From the NCBI RefSeq assembly GCF_013393345.1, contig NZ_QJRF01000061.1, positions 310,001 to 374,000 on the forward strand: DNA of 64,000 nucleotides, read 5' to 3'. Positions 34,470 to 43,310 of the stretch are shown piece after piece. The position numbers and the translations under genes were made by a program. A model generated the notes under the pieces. It was not told the origin of the DNA and did no database searches. It saw only the letters and a program-made list of their open reading frames with translations. Origin of the DNA: Pseudomonas taiwanensis. Its GTDB lineage: Bacteria > Pseudomonadota > Gammaproteobacteria > Pseudomonadales > Pseudomonadaceae. The number at the start of each line of letters is the position of its first letter. Position 1 is the stretch's first letter.

Positions 34470-34503
34470 AAAGCCCCCATGCCACAAGGCACGGGGGCTT
34501 TCG
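34470..34503. terminator. Bidirectional-type terminator between oprD-like gene and the coiled-coil gene
   Basis: AAAGCCCCCATGCC-ACAA-GGCACGGGGGCTTT hairpin between two convergent genes. T runs are short, so strength is uncertain. Confidence 0.65.
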
Positions 34504-34518
34504 TCATAACAGCGAGAA

Positions 34519-35367
34519 TCAGCGCGTATTGAGCTGCTGCTGCAGGTTCTGCACCTGGCTTTGCAGGGTGCTGATATTGCGCGTCATCTGCGCCCGGAAG
34601 GCGTCGAACTCGGCAGTGCTGGCGCCCTGGGACGGAGCCGGGCGGTTGTCCAGTTCACTGCGCAGCACCAGCAGGTCCTGCTCCAGGCCCTTGATCGCCT
34701 GGTTCGGGTTGCCCTGCTTCTTGAGCGCCTCGACATCACTGCCCAAGCCCTTCAGGCGGCTGTCGAACTGGGCCATGTCACCCTGAGCGGCCTTGAGCTT
34801 GCCCTGTTCGCTGACCAGGCCGTCGAGCTTGCTGGCCAGTTGGCTGCCCACCTGGGTCGCGGCGCCCTGGGCGGCCTTCACATCCGCCGCGAGCTGATCG
34901 ACGCGCTTGCCCTGGCTGCCCAACTGGGCGCTGGCGGCCTGCTGTTGCTTGGCCAGTTCGACGACCTTGGCTTGCAACTGCTTGATCTGCAGCTTCGTGG
35001 ACTCACTGCCGCTGGTCACGCTGGACTCGGTCGCCACCACCTTGCCGGAGATGTCCTGGATGCGGCCGGCCGCCTCTTCGCTGATCCGGGCGAAGCTTTC
35101 CTGGGTCGCCACCAACTGCTGCTCCATCAGGCTGATCTGCTGGAAGCTCCACCAGCCGAGGCCAGCGAGGGCGACGACCAGGGCGACCACCAGGGCCCAG
35201 AGCGGGCCGGTGCTGGCGCCCTTGGTCACGGGAGCGGCGGTTGAATAACCATTGTTGTGGCGATGTACGGGCTCGGCCACCGGGTGATGGCCGAACTCGT
35301 CGCGATCACGGGCATCGGTAGTCAGGCTGGGGACATCATCCACTTCGTCGAGAGCGTCGTTGCGCAT
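34519..35367 (-). CDS. Single-pass membrane protein with long coiled coil
   Basis: 282 residues from MRNDALDEVDDVPSL, with TCCAAAGGTCCC upstream. Cytoplasmic acidic N-terminus (about 1-50), one transmembrane helix (GPLWALVVALVVALAGLGWWSF, about 54-75) and a long periplasmic coiled coil rich in Q, A, K and L up to residue ~282 (QIKQLQAKVVELAKQQQAAS, QVQNLQQQLNTR). No enzyme motif. It could be a structural or division-related protein. The longer frame to 35472 is not convincing. Function unknown. Confidence 0.78.
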   Translation of the reverse strand: MRNDALDEVDDVPSLTTDARDRDEFGHHPVAEPVHRHNNGYSTAAPVTKGASTGPLWALVVALVVALAGLGWWSFQQISLMEQQLVATQESFARISEEAAGRIQDISGKVVATESSVTSGSESTKLQIKQLQAKVVELAKQQQAASAQLGSQGKRVDQLAADVKAAQGAATQVGSQLASKLDGLVSEQGKLKAAQGDMAQFDSRLKGLGSDVEALKKQGNPNQAIKGLEQDLLVLRSELDNRPAPSQGASTAEFDAFRAQMTRNISTLQSQVQNLQQQLNTR

Positions 35368-35656
35368 TGGGGGACCTTTGGAGAGAAACGCAGAACCGCG
35401 AATGGCCGGGAGTATACCGGTTCCAACGGCGGTCTTCAGCGTCGCGCCACGGCGGTGCGGGGTGCACTGCACAGGGGCGGCGACAATCGATTGACCACGC
35501 CAGGGCCCAGCAGTTCCGGGCTTTCCAGCCTGGTACGGGGCTTGCTAGCCAGTAGCCAGCCCCGGCACGGGGCCATGCCAGGAAATCGCCATCCGGAGCC
35601 GACGGCTCCGCCAGGCTTCTGCGCTTCGCCATGAAGGGCAGAAGCACACTTCGACC

Positions 35657-35935
35657 ATGGGGGAAGAAGGAGTGGAATTGACCAAGGCTGTGCTGGATTG
35701 CATGCAGACCCTGCGGCGCCAGCTTCGTGACGAACAGGCTGTGGATATCCGCCTCAGCCAGCCCGACGCCATCCTGTCCATGCTCAACGCCTGCGCCGAA
35801 TCCCAGCGCGACGCCACCCGCGAGCTGGGCGAACACCTCAGCATCCTGACCGGCATTCGCCTCAAGCCGCCGGTACTCAGCGAGGAAGAACTGGTGCGCA
35901 AGTACACCCAGTACGCTGGCCCGCTGCGGGGTTAA
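35657..35935 (+). CDS. Small helical protein of unknown function
   Basis: 92 residues, all helical, no signal or membrane segment. The ATG at 35657 has no clear ribosome site. A TTG eight codons in (35678) has AAGGAG at ideal spacing and may be the true start. Residues AVDIRLSQPDAILSMLNACAESQRDATRELGEHLSILTG are the core. It ends overlapping the convergent SDR gene by four bases. The 290-base gap before it (35367-35657) shows no gene or repeat. Confidence 0.6.
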   Translation: MGEEGVELTKAVLDCMQTLRRQLRDEQAVDIRLSQPDAILSMLNACAESQRDATRELGEHLSILTGIRLKPPVLSEEELVRKYTQYAGPLRG

Positions 35936-36921
35936 GGCTGCTGGGCACCCCACCAGGCACAGAATTCATCGAGCGCGGTCCAGACGCTCACCCGCGGGTC
36001 GTAGTCCAGATTCTGCCGCGCGCGACTGATGTCCAGGGAGAAGTCCTTGGCCATCACCGCGACGGCGAGGCGATACAACGATGGCTCCGGCCGCCCCGGC
36101 AGAATCCGGCAGACCGACTCGTTCACGAGCGCGGCGCTGTAGGCCAGGCCATAGGGAACGTGCCGGGTCACCTGAGGAACGCCCAGCTTGCGCAGCACAT
36201 AGTTGATGACGTCCCAGATCGGCACCGGCTGGCCATTGCTGATGTTGTAGACCTGCCCAAGCGCCGGGCCGGCGGCCAGAAGGCCGCTGAGCAGGGCGTC
36301 GTTGAGGTTCTGCACGCTAGTGAAGTCGACCTTGTTCAGGCCGTTGCCGATGATCTTCAGGCGGCCCTTGCGCTGCATGGCGATGAGTCGCGGAAAGATG
36401 CTGGTATCCCCGGCACCCGTAACGAAACGCGGGCGGAAGGCGATCACTTCGAGGCCGAACTCTTCGGCGGCGAATACCTTCTGCTCGGCCAGGTACTTGG
36501 TGGCGCCGTAATGATCGGAAAAGCGCTTGGGCACCTGTTCTTCTCGGATGCCGACATGGGAGCGGCCATCGAAGTAGACCGAGGGCGAGGACAGATGCAC
36601 CAGGCGCTTCACCCGCTGCTTCAGGCAGGCTTCGACCACATTCTCGGTGACCTGGACGTTGGCCTGGTGGAAGTGCTCGTACTTGCCCCAGACGCCAACT
36701 GCGCCGGCGCAATGCACCACTGCATCGACGTCGTCGCACAGGCGCAGTGCCAGGTCGGTGTCCGACAGGTCGCCCTGGACGAATTCGGCGCCACGCTTGA
36801 CCAGATGTTCCACGCCCTCCGGCCGGCGCCCGTTCACCCGCACATCAAGCCCCTGCTCAAGCGCGAAACGGGCGAAACGCCCACCGATGAAGCCACTCGC
36901 CCCCGTCACCAGAATCTTCAT
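35932..36921 (-). CDS. NAD-dependent epimerase/dehydratase (extended SDR, 3-beta-HSD-like)
   Basis: 329 residues. NAD loop GASGFIGG at 7-14, acidic end of the second strand missing in favour of RVNGRR, which points to NADP, and catalytic Tyr138/Lys142 (YGATK). RFVTGAGDTSIFPRLIAMQRKGRLKIIGNG is the 3-beta-hydroxysteroid dehydrogenase-like region. The substrate may be a sterol-like, polyketide or sugar-linked alcohol; no related pathway genes adjoin. The convergent small gene at 35657 overlaps its end by four bases. Confidence 0.87.
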   Translation of the reverse strand: MKILVTGASGFIGGRFARFALEQGLDVRVNGRRPEGVEHLVKRGAEFVQGDLSDTDLALRLCDDVDAVVHCAGAVGVWGKYEHFHQANVQVTENVVEACLKQRVKRLVHLSSPSVYFDGRSHVGIREEQVPKRFSDHYGATKYLAEQKVFAAEEFGLEVIAFRPRFVTGAGDTSIFPRLIAMQRKGRLKIIGNGLNKVDFTSVQNLNDALLSGLLAAGPALGQVYNISNGQPVPIWDVINYVLRKLGVPQVTRHVPYGLAYSAALVNESVCRILPGRPEPSLYRLAVAVMAKDFSLDISRARQNLDYDPRVSVWTALDEFCAWWGAQQP

Positions 36922-37047
36922 CTATGGTCCCCTGCCATGCCTCGTGATGCCCGCGACTCTAGCAGCCCTGGCGTCTGCCAGGTGTGGCGTCGCGAGCCAA
37001 TAGAACGACTCTGAACGCTATCCCCGGCCATCGTTCCCGCCGGGACG

Positions 37048-37944
37048 TCAACGCGGCAAAGGCACCAGCCAGCGACTGGCAGCTGCGGCCAGGTGATCGG
37101 TGAGCAGGCCCAGCAGTTCACCGCCGTGGCGCCAGTGGTGCCAATAGAGCGGTACGTCGATGGGCTGGTCAGGAATCAGCTCCTGCAACTCGCCCCGCGC
37201 CAGTTGCGCCCCAACCTGCTGCTCCGGCACCAGCCCCCAGCCAAGGCCGCCTTCGGCGAGGCGCACGAAGCCTTCCGATGAGGGGCAGAGGTGATGGACG
37301 AAGCCGCCTTCGACCCCCAGCGCCGCCAGGTAACGGTGCTGCAGCAAATCATCCGGGCCGAACACGATGGCCGGCGAGCGGGCCAATGCCCAGGGCGTAA
37401 CGCCCTCGGGAAAATGCCGCTCGATGAATGCCGGGCTGGCCAGGGCGCGGTAGCGCATGGCGCCGAGCGGCAGGCTGCGCGCGCCGGCCACCGGGCGTTC
37501 CGCGGCGCAGACACAGGCCGCCACCTCACCGGCACGCATGCGCTTGAGGCCGACTTCCTGGTCCTCCATAACCAACTCCATCAGCACCCGCTGCTCAGCG
37601 CAGAAATCCCCCACGGCGGCGGCCCACCAGGTCGCCAGGCTGTCGGCGTTGAGCGCAATGCGCAGGCGCTCCGGCATGTCGCCCTGCTCGAGCGCCGGCA
37701 CCTGGCGCTGGAGATCTCGTTCCAGCAGACGCACCTGCTGCACATGGTTGAGCAGGCGCGTGCCCACCTCGGTCGGCGCTGGAGGCGTGGCGCGCACCAG
37801 CACCGGCTGGCCAACCCGCGCTTCCAGCAGCTTGATCCGCTGCGAAACGGCCGACTGCGACAGCCCCAGCAACTGGGCCGCGCGTTCGAAACCACCCTGC
37901 TCCACCACCGCCGCCAGGGCGGCCAGCAACTTGTAGTCGAACAA
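37048..37944 (-). CDS. argP: LysR-type regulator ArgP (IciA)
   Basis: 298 residues. LTTR helix-turn-helix at the N-terminus: MFDYKLLAALAAVVEQGGFERAAQLLGLSQSAVSQRIKLLE, very close to ArgP. The effector domain includes ALNADSLATWWAAAVGDF and WGLVPEQQVG. ArgP activates the arginine/lysine exporter gene argO in response to basic amino acids. Here argO lies divergent, with an ACT-domain gene between, matching PA4363-PA4365. The 100-base gap to 38045 should hold the ArgP site; no symmetrical T-N11-A site was confirmed. Confidence 0.9.
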   Translation of the reverse strand: MFDYKLLAALAAVVEQGGFERAAQLLGLSQSAVSQRIKLLEARVGQPVLVRATPPAPTEVGTRLLNHVQQVRLLERDLQRQVPALEQGDMPERLRIALNADSLATWWAAAVGDFCAEQRVLMELVMEDQEVGLKRMRAGEVAACVCAAERPVAGARSLPLGAMRYRALASPAFIERHFPEGVTPWALARSPAIVFGPDDLLQHRYLAALGVEGGFVHHLCPSSEGFVRLAEGGLGWGLVPEQQVGAQLARGELQELIPDQPIDVPLYWHHWRHGGELLGLLTDHLAAAASRWLVPLPR

Positions 37945-38044
37945 ATCAGTTTTCCTAATGAGAGATCAGCAAGATTCGTTTTCCTTATACAGCCTCGCGC
38001 CGCAGACTCGCCACATCCCCAACGTCGTAGCGAAGGAAGCCCCC

Positions 38045-38452
38045 ATGGCCGGCGAAACCGCACTCTCCACCCTGATCCGCAACATGTCGCCGCACCTCAA
38101 TCCCGGCCAGTACGTGTTCTGCACCCTGGACGACGCCGCCCGCCTGCAAGGCAGCGTGCCGCTCGGCAGTTTCAGCGAGCGCGAAGGACTGACCGTGATC
38201 CTGGAACGCAGCGAAGCCGAGCGCCTGGGGCTGGCCTACGACTACAGCGCCGCCTGGATCACCCTCGAAGTGCATTCCTCCCTGAGCGCAGTGGGCCTGA
38301 CCGCGTCCTTCGCCGGTGCCCTGGCGCAGGCCGGCATCAGCTGCAACGTGGTGGCGGGCTATTTCCACGATCACCTGTTCGTCGCCAGCGCCGATGCCGA
38401 ACGCGCCGTTTCTACCCTGCGGGCCCTGGCGGCCAACGCCCAGGCGGAGTGA
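38045..38452 (+). CDS. ACT domain protein
   Basis: 135 residues from MAGETALSTLIRNMSPHLNPGQYVFCTLDDA. Two ACT-like halves: a first, YVFCTLDDAARLQGSVPLGSFSEREGLTVILE, and a second, WITLEVHSSLSAVGLTASFAGALAQAGISCNVVAGYFHDHLFVASADAERAVSTLRAL, with the glycine at the ligand interface. ACT domains bind amino acids. The five-base gap to argO and the divergent argP support a role in sensing or regulating arginine/lysine export. No catalytic domain. Confidence 0.87.
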   Translation: MAGETALSTLIRNMSPHLNPGQYVFCTLDDAARLQGSVPLGSFSEREGLTVILERSEAERLGLAYDYSAAWITLEVHSSLSAVGLTASFAGALAQAGISCNVVAGYFHDHLFVASADAERAVSTLRALAANAQAE

Positions 38453-38457
38453 GCACC

Positions 38458-39060
38458 ATGTGGCAGAGCTATCTGAACGGAATACTCGTGGCTGCGGGCC
38501 TGATCATCGCCATCGGCGCGCAGAACGCCTTCGTCCTCGCCCAGAGCCTGCGCCGCGAACACCATCTGCCCGTAGCCGCCCTCTGCGTGCTCTGCGATGC
38601 GTTGCTGGTCAGCGCCGGCGTCTTCGGCCTGGCCACCCTGCTGGCGCAGAACCCTGTGCTGCTGGCCGTCGCCCGCTGGGGTGGTGTGGCCTTCCTGCTC
38701 TGGTACGGCGTCCAGGCGCTGCGCCGCGCGGTGAAGCCCGGCATCCTCGACCAATCCGGCGAAACCGGGCCGCGCTCGCGCCGTGCGGTGTTGCTGGCGG
38801 CCCTGGCGGTCACCCTGCTCAACCCCCACGTCTACCTGGATACCGTCCTGCTGATCGGCTCCCTCGGCGCCCAGCAAACCGTCCCCGGCGCCTATGCCCT
38901 AGGCGCTGCCAGTGCCTCGCTGGTGTGGTTCTTCGCCCTCGCCCTGGGCGCTGCCTGGCTCGCCCCCTGGCTGGCGCGTCCGACCACCTGGCGCCTGCTC
39001 GACCTGACAGTGGCAGTGATGATGTTCGGCATGGCGGCACAATTGGTGAACGGAATCTGA
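38458..39060 (+). CDS. argO: LysE-family basic amino acid exporter ArgO
   Basis: 200 residues, six hydrophobic helices. LIIAIGAQNAFVLAQSLRREH is the LysE/ArgO signature in helix 1, and LNPHVYLDTVLLIGS lies near the middle. It exports arginine or canavanine-like analogues. Sits directly after the ACT gene (GAGCACC between them), divergent from argP. Ends at 39060, followed by an inverted repeat at about 39107-39143 and then sodB. Confidence 0.9.
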   Translation: MWQSYLNGILVAAGLIIAIGAQNAFVLAQSLRREHHLPVAALCVLCDALLVSAGVFGLATLLAQNPVLLAVARWGGVAFLLWYGVQALRRAVKPGILDQSGETGPRSRRAVLLAALAVTLLNPHVYLDTVLLIGSLGAQQTVPGAYALGAASASLVWFFALALGAAWLAPWLARPTTWRLLDLTVAVMMFGMAAQLVNGI

Positions 39061-39106
39061 GTGCGTCGGGTCCAGATGAGATAACCGCGCCAGAGCCCTG
39101 GCGGCA

Positions 39107-39143
39107 GGGCTTAAACCACACAGTTGCTGCGTGGTTAAGCCCC
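39107..39143. other. Inverted repeat between argO and sodB
   Basis: GGGCTTAAACCAC and GTGG-TTAAGCCC, separated by an 11-base loop (ACAGTTGCTGC). No T run follows, so it is not a standard terminator; it may be a processing site or a protein-binding site close to the sodB promoter. Confidence 0.6.
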
Positions 39144-39154
39144 ATGCCCGATGC

Positions 39155-39160
39155 TATGAT
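39155..39160 (+). promoter_or_regulatory. Possible -10 element of sodB
   Basis: TATGAT about 110 bases before the sodB start. No good -35 at 17 bases upstream, so weak. Confidence 0.35.
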
Positions 39161-39270
39161 CCGGACTTCGCGGCAAAAAAGAGTACGAACTCGCAGCCGC
39201 TGTTTCGGCCGACCGTGAACGGCCCCGCGCCTGGCGCAAAAATCCCGACCTGATGATGAAGGAGATAGAC

Positions 39271-39852
39271 ATGGCTTTCGAATTGCCGCCGCTGCCTTAC
39301 GAAAAGAACGCCCTTGAGCCGCACCTGTCCGCCGAGACCCTGGAATTCCACCACGGCAAGCACCACAACGCCTACGTGGTAAACCTGAACAACCTGGTTC
39401 CGGGCACCGAGTTCGAAGGCAAGAGCCTGGAAGAGATCATCAAGACTTCTTCCGGCGGCATCTTCAACAACGCAGCCCAGATCTGGAACCACACCTTCTA
39501 CTGGAACTGCCTGAGCCCGAACGGCGGTGGCCAACCCACCGGCGCCCTGGCTGACGCCATCAACGCCGCTTTCGGTTCCTTCGACAAGTTCAAGGAAGAG
39601 TTCTCCAAGACTTCCATCGGCACCTTCGGCTCCGGCTGGGGCTGGCTGGTGAAAAAGGCTGACGGTTCCCTGGCCCTGGCCAGCACCATCGGCGCCGGCT
39701 GCCCGCTGACCAGCGGCGACACCCCGCTGCTGACCTGCGACGTCTGGGAACACGCCTACTACATTGACTACCGCAACCTGCGTCCGAAATACGTAGAGGC
39801 CTTCTGGAACCTGGTCAACTGGGACTTCGTAGCCAAGAACTACGCTGCCTAA
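39271..39852 (+). CDS. sodB: Iron superoxide dismutase
   Basis: 193 residues from [26 protein letters not shown] lies before it. Metal ligands: His27 ([10 protein letters not shown]), His74 (QIWNHTFYW), Asp157 and His161 (DVWEHAYY). Gln70 in NNAAQIWNH and the GAGCPL stretch fit Fe-SOD rather than Mn-SOD. Cytosolic; converts superoxide to oxygen and hydrogen peroxide. Terminator downstream, then bifA, as in P. aeruginosa PA4366-PA4367. Confidence 0.96.
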   Translation: MAFELPPLPYEKNALEPHLSAETLEFHHGKHHNAYVVNLNNLVPGTEFEGKSLEEIIKTSSGGIFNNAAQIWNHTFYWNCLSPNGGGQPTGALADAINAAFGSFDKFKEEFSKTSIGTFGSGWGWLVKKADGSLALASTIGAGCPLTSGDTPLLTCDVWEHAYYIDYRNLRPKYVEAFWNLVNWDFVAKNYAA

Positions 39853-39873
39853 GACCCGCTCCAGCGGTAAGAG

Positions 39874-39906
39874 AAACCCGGCCATTCGCCGGGTTTCTTC
39901 ATTTTT
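39874..39906 (+). terminator. Terminator after sodB
   Basis: AAACCCGGC-CATTC-GCCGGGTTT followed by CTTCATTTTT. Confidence 0.83.
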
Positions 39907-40139
39907 GCGCGTCATTCGTCGTCTTGTTGCGGTAAAAGGGAAAAATTGTCGGACACCCCCTCAAGGTCGGACCGGTTCGCACCGACATAAAGGAGAGGGG
40001 GAATCGAAAGCGGCGATCCCGGCAGTGGATCGATGCATTGAATAGTGGCATACACATACTGGCCCTTTGACGGCCAGGGCCTGTTTGCCAATACTCACAC
40101 CCGTCTGACGCCTGGCGGCATCGAACAAGGAATTTCCAT

Positions 40140-42206
40140 TTGAAGCTGGATCTCAAACACAGCTTGTCACTCAAGCTGCTGCGCGTGGTGCTGCTGTCCG
40201 CACTGGTAGTCGGTGTGGTGCTGAGCTGCGCGCAGATCGTGTTCGATGTCTACAAGACGCGGCAGGCGGTTTCCAATGACGCCAACCGGATCCTTGGCAT
40301 GTTCCGCGATCCTTCGACCCAGGCGGTCTACAGCCTGGATCGCGAGATGGGCATGCAGGTGATCGAGGGCCTGTTCCAGCACGAATCGGTGCGCCACGCC
40401 TCCATTGGCCATCCCAACGAGCCGATGCTGGCGGAGAAGGACCGGCCGCTGATGGAGCTGTCGACCCGCTGGCTGACTGATCCCATCCTCGGCAAGGAAC
40501 AGACCTTCACCACCCAACTGGTCGGCCGCAGCCCCTACAGCGAGTACTACGGCGACCTCAGCATTACCCTCGATACCGCCCCCTACGGCGAAGACTTCGT
40601 CACCAGCTCCGTCATCATCTTCATCTCCGGCGTGCTCCGCGCCCTGGCCATGGGCCTGGTGCTCTACCTCGTGTACCACTGGCTGCTGACCAAGCCGCTG
40701 TCGAAGATCATCGAGCACCTATCCAGCATCAATCCCGACCGTCCCAGCGAACACAAGCTGCCCATGCTCAAGGGCAACGAGAAGAACGAACTGGGCCTGT
40801 GGATAAACACCGCCAACGACCTGCTGGCCTCCATCGAACGCAACACCCACCTGCGCCGCGAAGCCGAGAACAGCCTGCTGCGCATGGCCCAGTACGACTT
40901 TCTCACCGGCCTGCCCAACCGCCAGCAACTGCAACAGCAACTGGACCAGATTCTCGAAGACGCCGGCCGCCTGCAGCGCCGCGTGGCCGTGCTCTGCGTC
41001 GGCCTGGACGACTTCAAGGGCGTCAACGAACAGTTCAGCTACCAGACCGGCGACCAGTTGCTGATCGCCCTGGCCGACCGCCTGCGCGGCCACAGCGGCC
41101 GTCTCGGCGCCCTGGCGCGCCTCGGGGGCGACCAGTTCGCCCTGGTGCAGGCCGACATCGAGCAACCCTACGAAGCCGCAGAACTGGCCCAGAGCGTACT
41201 GGACGATCTCGAAGTGGCCTTCTCCCTGGAGCAGCAGGAAGTTCGCCTGCGCGCCACCATCGGCATCACCCTCTTCCCAGAGGATGGCGACAGCACTGAG
41301 AAGCTGCTGCAGAAAGCCGAGCAGACCATGACCCTGGCCAAGAGCCGCTCGCGCAACCGCTACCAGTTCTACATCGCCAGCGTCGACAGCGAGATGCGCC
41401 GCCGCCGCGAACTCGAGAAGGATCTGCGCGAAGCCCTCAACCGTGGCGAGATGCACCTGGTCTACCAACCCCAGGTGGACTACCGCGACCATCGCGTCGT
41501 GGGCGTCGAAGCCCTGCTGCGCTGGCAGCATCCGCAGCACGGTTTCGTGCCGCCGGACCTGTTCATCCCGCTGGCCGAGCAGAACGGTTCGATCATTCCC
41601 ATCGGCGAATGGGTGCTGGACCAGGCCTGCCGCCAGCTTCGCGAATGGCATGACCAGGGTTTCAGCGAACTGCGCATGGCCATCAACCTCTCCACCGTGC
41701 AGCTGCACCACGCCGAACTGCCGCGGGTGGTGAACAACCTGCTGCAGGTCTACCGCCTGCCGCAGCGCAGCCTGGAGATGGAAGTCACCGAAACCGGCCT
41801 GATGGAAGACATCTCCACCGCCGCCCAGCACCTGCTCAGCTTGCGCCGTTCCGGCGCGCTGATCGCGATCGACGACTTCGGGACCGGCTACTCCTCGCTG
41901 AGCTACCTGAAGAGCCTGCCGCTGGACAAGATCAAGATCGACAAGAGCTTCGTGCAGGACGTGCTGGAAGACGAGGACGACGCCACCATCGTCCGCGCCA
42001 TCATCCAGCTGGCGCGTAACCTCGGCATGCAGGTAATCGCGGAAGGTGTGGAGACTGCCGAGCAGGAGGCCTACATCATCGCCCAGGGCTGCAACGAAGG
42101 TCAGGGCTACCTCTACAGCAAACCCCTGCCCGCCCGCGAACTCACCCTCTACCTCAAGCAGGCCCGGCGCCTGACCAACGCGGCGTCCAATCCGGCGACG
42201 CTCTGA
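40140..42206 (+). CDS. bifA: c-di-GMP phosphodiesterase BifA (degenerate GGDEF plus EAL)
   Basis: 688 residues from a TTG start, with AAGGAA eight bases upstream. Transmembrane helices at about 14-32 and 155-182 flank a ~120-residue periplasmic domain, followed by a HAMP-like region. The GGDEF motif is changed to GGDQF (329-333), as in P. aeruginosa BifA, so no cyclase activity is expected. EAL domain active: EALL at 457-460, ...DDFGTGYSSLSYLK and GVETAEQEA. It lowers c-di-GMP and so opposes biofilm formation, while the SadC-like cyclase at 8801 raises it. Follows sodB as in PAO1. Confidence 0.93.
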   Translation: MKLDLKHSLSLKLLRVVLLSALVVGVVLSCAQIVFDVYKTRQAVSNDANRILGMFRDPSTQAVYSLDREMGMQVIEGLFQHESVRHASIGHPNEPMLAEKDRPLMELSTRWLTDPILGKEQTFTTQLVGRSPYSEYYGDLSITLDTAPYGEDFVTSSVIIFISGVLRALAMGLVLYLVYHWLLTKPLSKIIEHLSSINPDRPSEHKLPMLKGNEKNELGLWINTANDLLASIERNTHLRREAENSLLRMAQYDFLTGLPNRQQLQQQLDQILEDAGRLQRRVAVLCVGLDDFKGVNEQFSYQTGDQLLIALADRLRGHSGRLGALARLGGDQFALVQADIEQPYEAAELAQSVLDDLEVAFSLEQQEVRLRATIGITLFPEDGDSTEKLLQKAEQTMTLAKSRSRNRYQFYIASVDSEMRRRRELEKDLREALNRGEMHLVYQPQVDYRDHRVVGVEALLRWQHPQHGFVPPDLFIPLAEQNGSIIPIGEWVLDQACRQLREWHDQGFSELRMAINLSTVQLHHAELPRVVNNLLQVYRLPQRSLEMEVTETGLMEDISTAAQHLLSLRRSGALIAIDDFGTGYSSLSYLKSLPLDKIKIDKSFVQDVLEDEDDATIVRAIIQLARNLGMQVIAEGVETAEQEAYIIAQGCNEGQGYLYSKPLPARELTLYLKQARRLTNAASNPATL

Positions 42207-42230
42207 GCGCCTTGCACCGGCTCAACCGGT

Positions 42231-42411
42231 GGGAGCGAATTCATTCGCGAAAGGGCTGCGAAGCAGCCCCGTAGGGTGGATGACGCTTTTCCCATCCACC
42301 GCTTCGCCACTCCGAACATCAACGGTGGATCGATGAAGCGTGATCCACCCTACAAGAGCCCCTGTAGGAGCGAATTCATTCGCGAATGGGCCGCTGCGAG
42401 GCCCTACAGGA
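42231..42411. repeat. Nested repeat region: GCGAATTCATTCGCG arms around a GGTGGAT palindrome
   Basis: GGGAGCGAATTCATTCGCG at 42232 and CTGTAGGAGCGAATTCATTCG at 42362. Between them GTAGGGTGGATGACGC pairs with GCGTGATCCACCCTAC, with inner CCATCCACCG/GGTGGAT. The right end CCTACAGG provides the stop codon (TAG on the minus strand) of the next gene. No gene in this gap. Confidence 0.8.
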
Positions 42412-43309
42412 GTCCGGTCACCCTCAGCAGGTACACGGTCGCCACCGCACCACCGATACAAAGCACCGCGCCGAACAGGGCCTGCCAACGGAACTGTCGG
42501 GCAAGCACATCCTCGCCGTGACTGGAGAGCAGGAAGGGTTGCGACTCCACTGGACGGCGCATCTGGTTCACGGCAGGCGCCGCGCTGGTGTGGCGATGGC
42601 GGTCTTCGGCTTCGAGCTTGGCAGCCAGGCGCACGCGCCCCCATTCCGCCTCGTCCAACTGGCCATCGCCGTTACTGTCGAAGCGTTGCAGCAGGCCGGC
42701 AAAATCGCCCTTCCACTCGCGGATCACGGTGCCCTGGGCCGTCGTCAGGTCGAGTCCTTGACGACCACCGCCACTGGTACGGAAATCGCCGATGGCATAT
42801 AGCGGCTGGTCGGCATGCAGACGTTCCTCGGTGTAGCGGTACTCGCCGCCAGATAGCCAGCCACTCAAGCCGCCGGAAACCAGTGCGCCGCGAGGATGAC
42901 GCTGATGGCCTTTCCAGACCTCACGGGTGGACGGGCGGACTTCAGCACCGCGAGGATCGATCAGGCATTCGCCCGTGGAGTCGGACAGGCGCAGCCAGGC
43001 ATCGCTGACTCCACTGTCCACCACGCGCCAGCTCTTGCTCTTGCCGCTCTCGCTGTACTCCTCGATGCGGTAGCGCCACCAGAGGCAGGGCTTGCCCGTC
43101 AGCGGCGCCACCAATTGGCCGTCGCCGTTGGGATGAAGGACGCCGTAAAGCTCTACGTAGCCCTGGGCCGCGGAGCGGATCTTCGAGGTCGGGGTGTCCA
43201 GCAGCAACCGCGCCTGCGCCAGGCGGCGCAGGCACCACCAGCCGCCGCCGGCAAAGGCGCCCAGGCTGAATCCCAGACTGATCGCCAGCCCGGCTACGTC
43301 CACTGCCAT
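42404..43309 (-). CDS. GIDE-like membrane protein with EF-hand
   Basis: 301 residues. Transmembrane helices near residues 5-25 and 272-295; between them a GIDE/BAM-like domain (GYVELYGVLHPNGDGQLVAPLTGKPCLWWRYRIEEY) and a canonical calcium loop DSNGDGQLDEAE at 211-222. GIDE domains occur in eukaryotic mitochondrial E3 ligases; this protein lacks a RING. It begins one base after lemA, and the pair recurs in Pseudomonas (near PA4369). The stop codon is contributed by a REP-type end. Function unknown; calcium-dependent membrane role possible. Confidence 0.83.
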   Translation of the reverse strand: MAVDVAGLAISLGFSLGAFAGGGWWCLRRLAQARLLLDTPTSKIRSAAQGYVELYGVLHPNGDGQLVAPLTGKPCLWWRYRIEEYSESGKSKSWRVVDSGVSDAWLRLSDSTGECLIDPRGAEVRPSTREVWKGHQRHPRGALVSGGLSGWLSGGEYRYTEERLHADQPLYAIGDFRTSGGGRQGLDLTTAQGTVIREWKGDFAGLLQRFDSNGDGQLDEAEWGRVRLAAKLEAEDRHRHTSAAPAVNQMRRPVESQPFLLSSHGEDVLARQFRWQALFGAVLCIGGAVATVYLLRVTGLL

Positions 43310-43310
43310 A

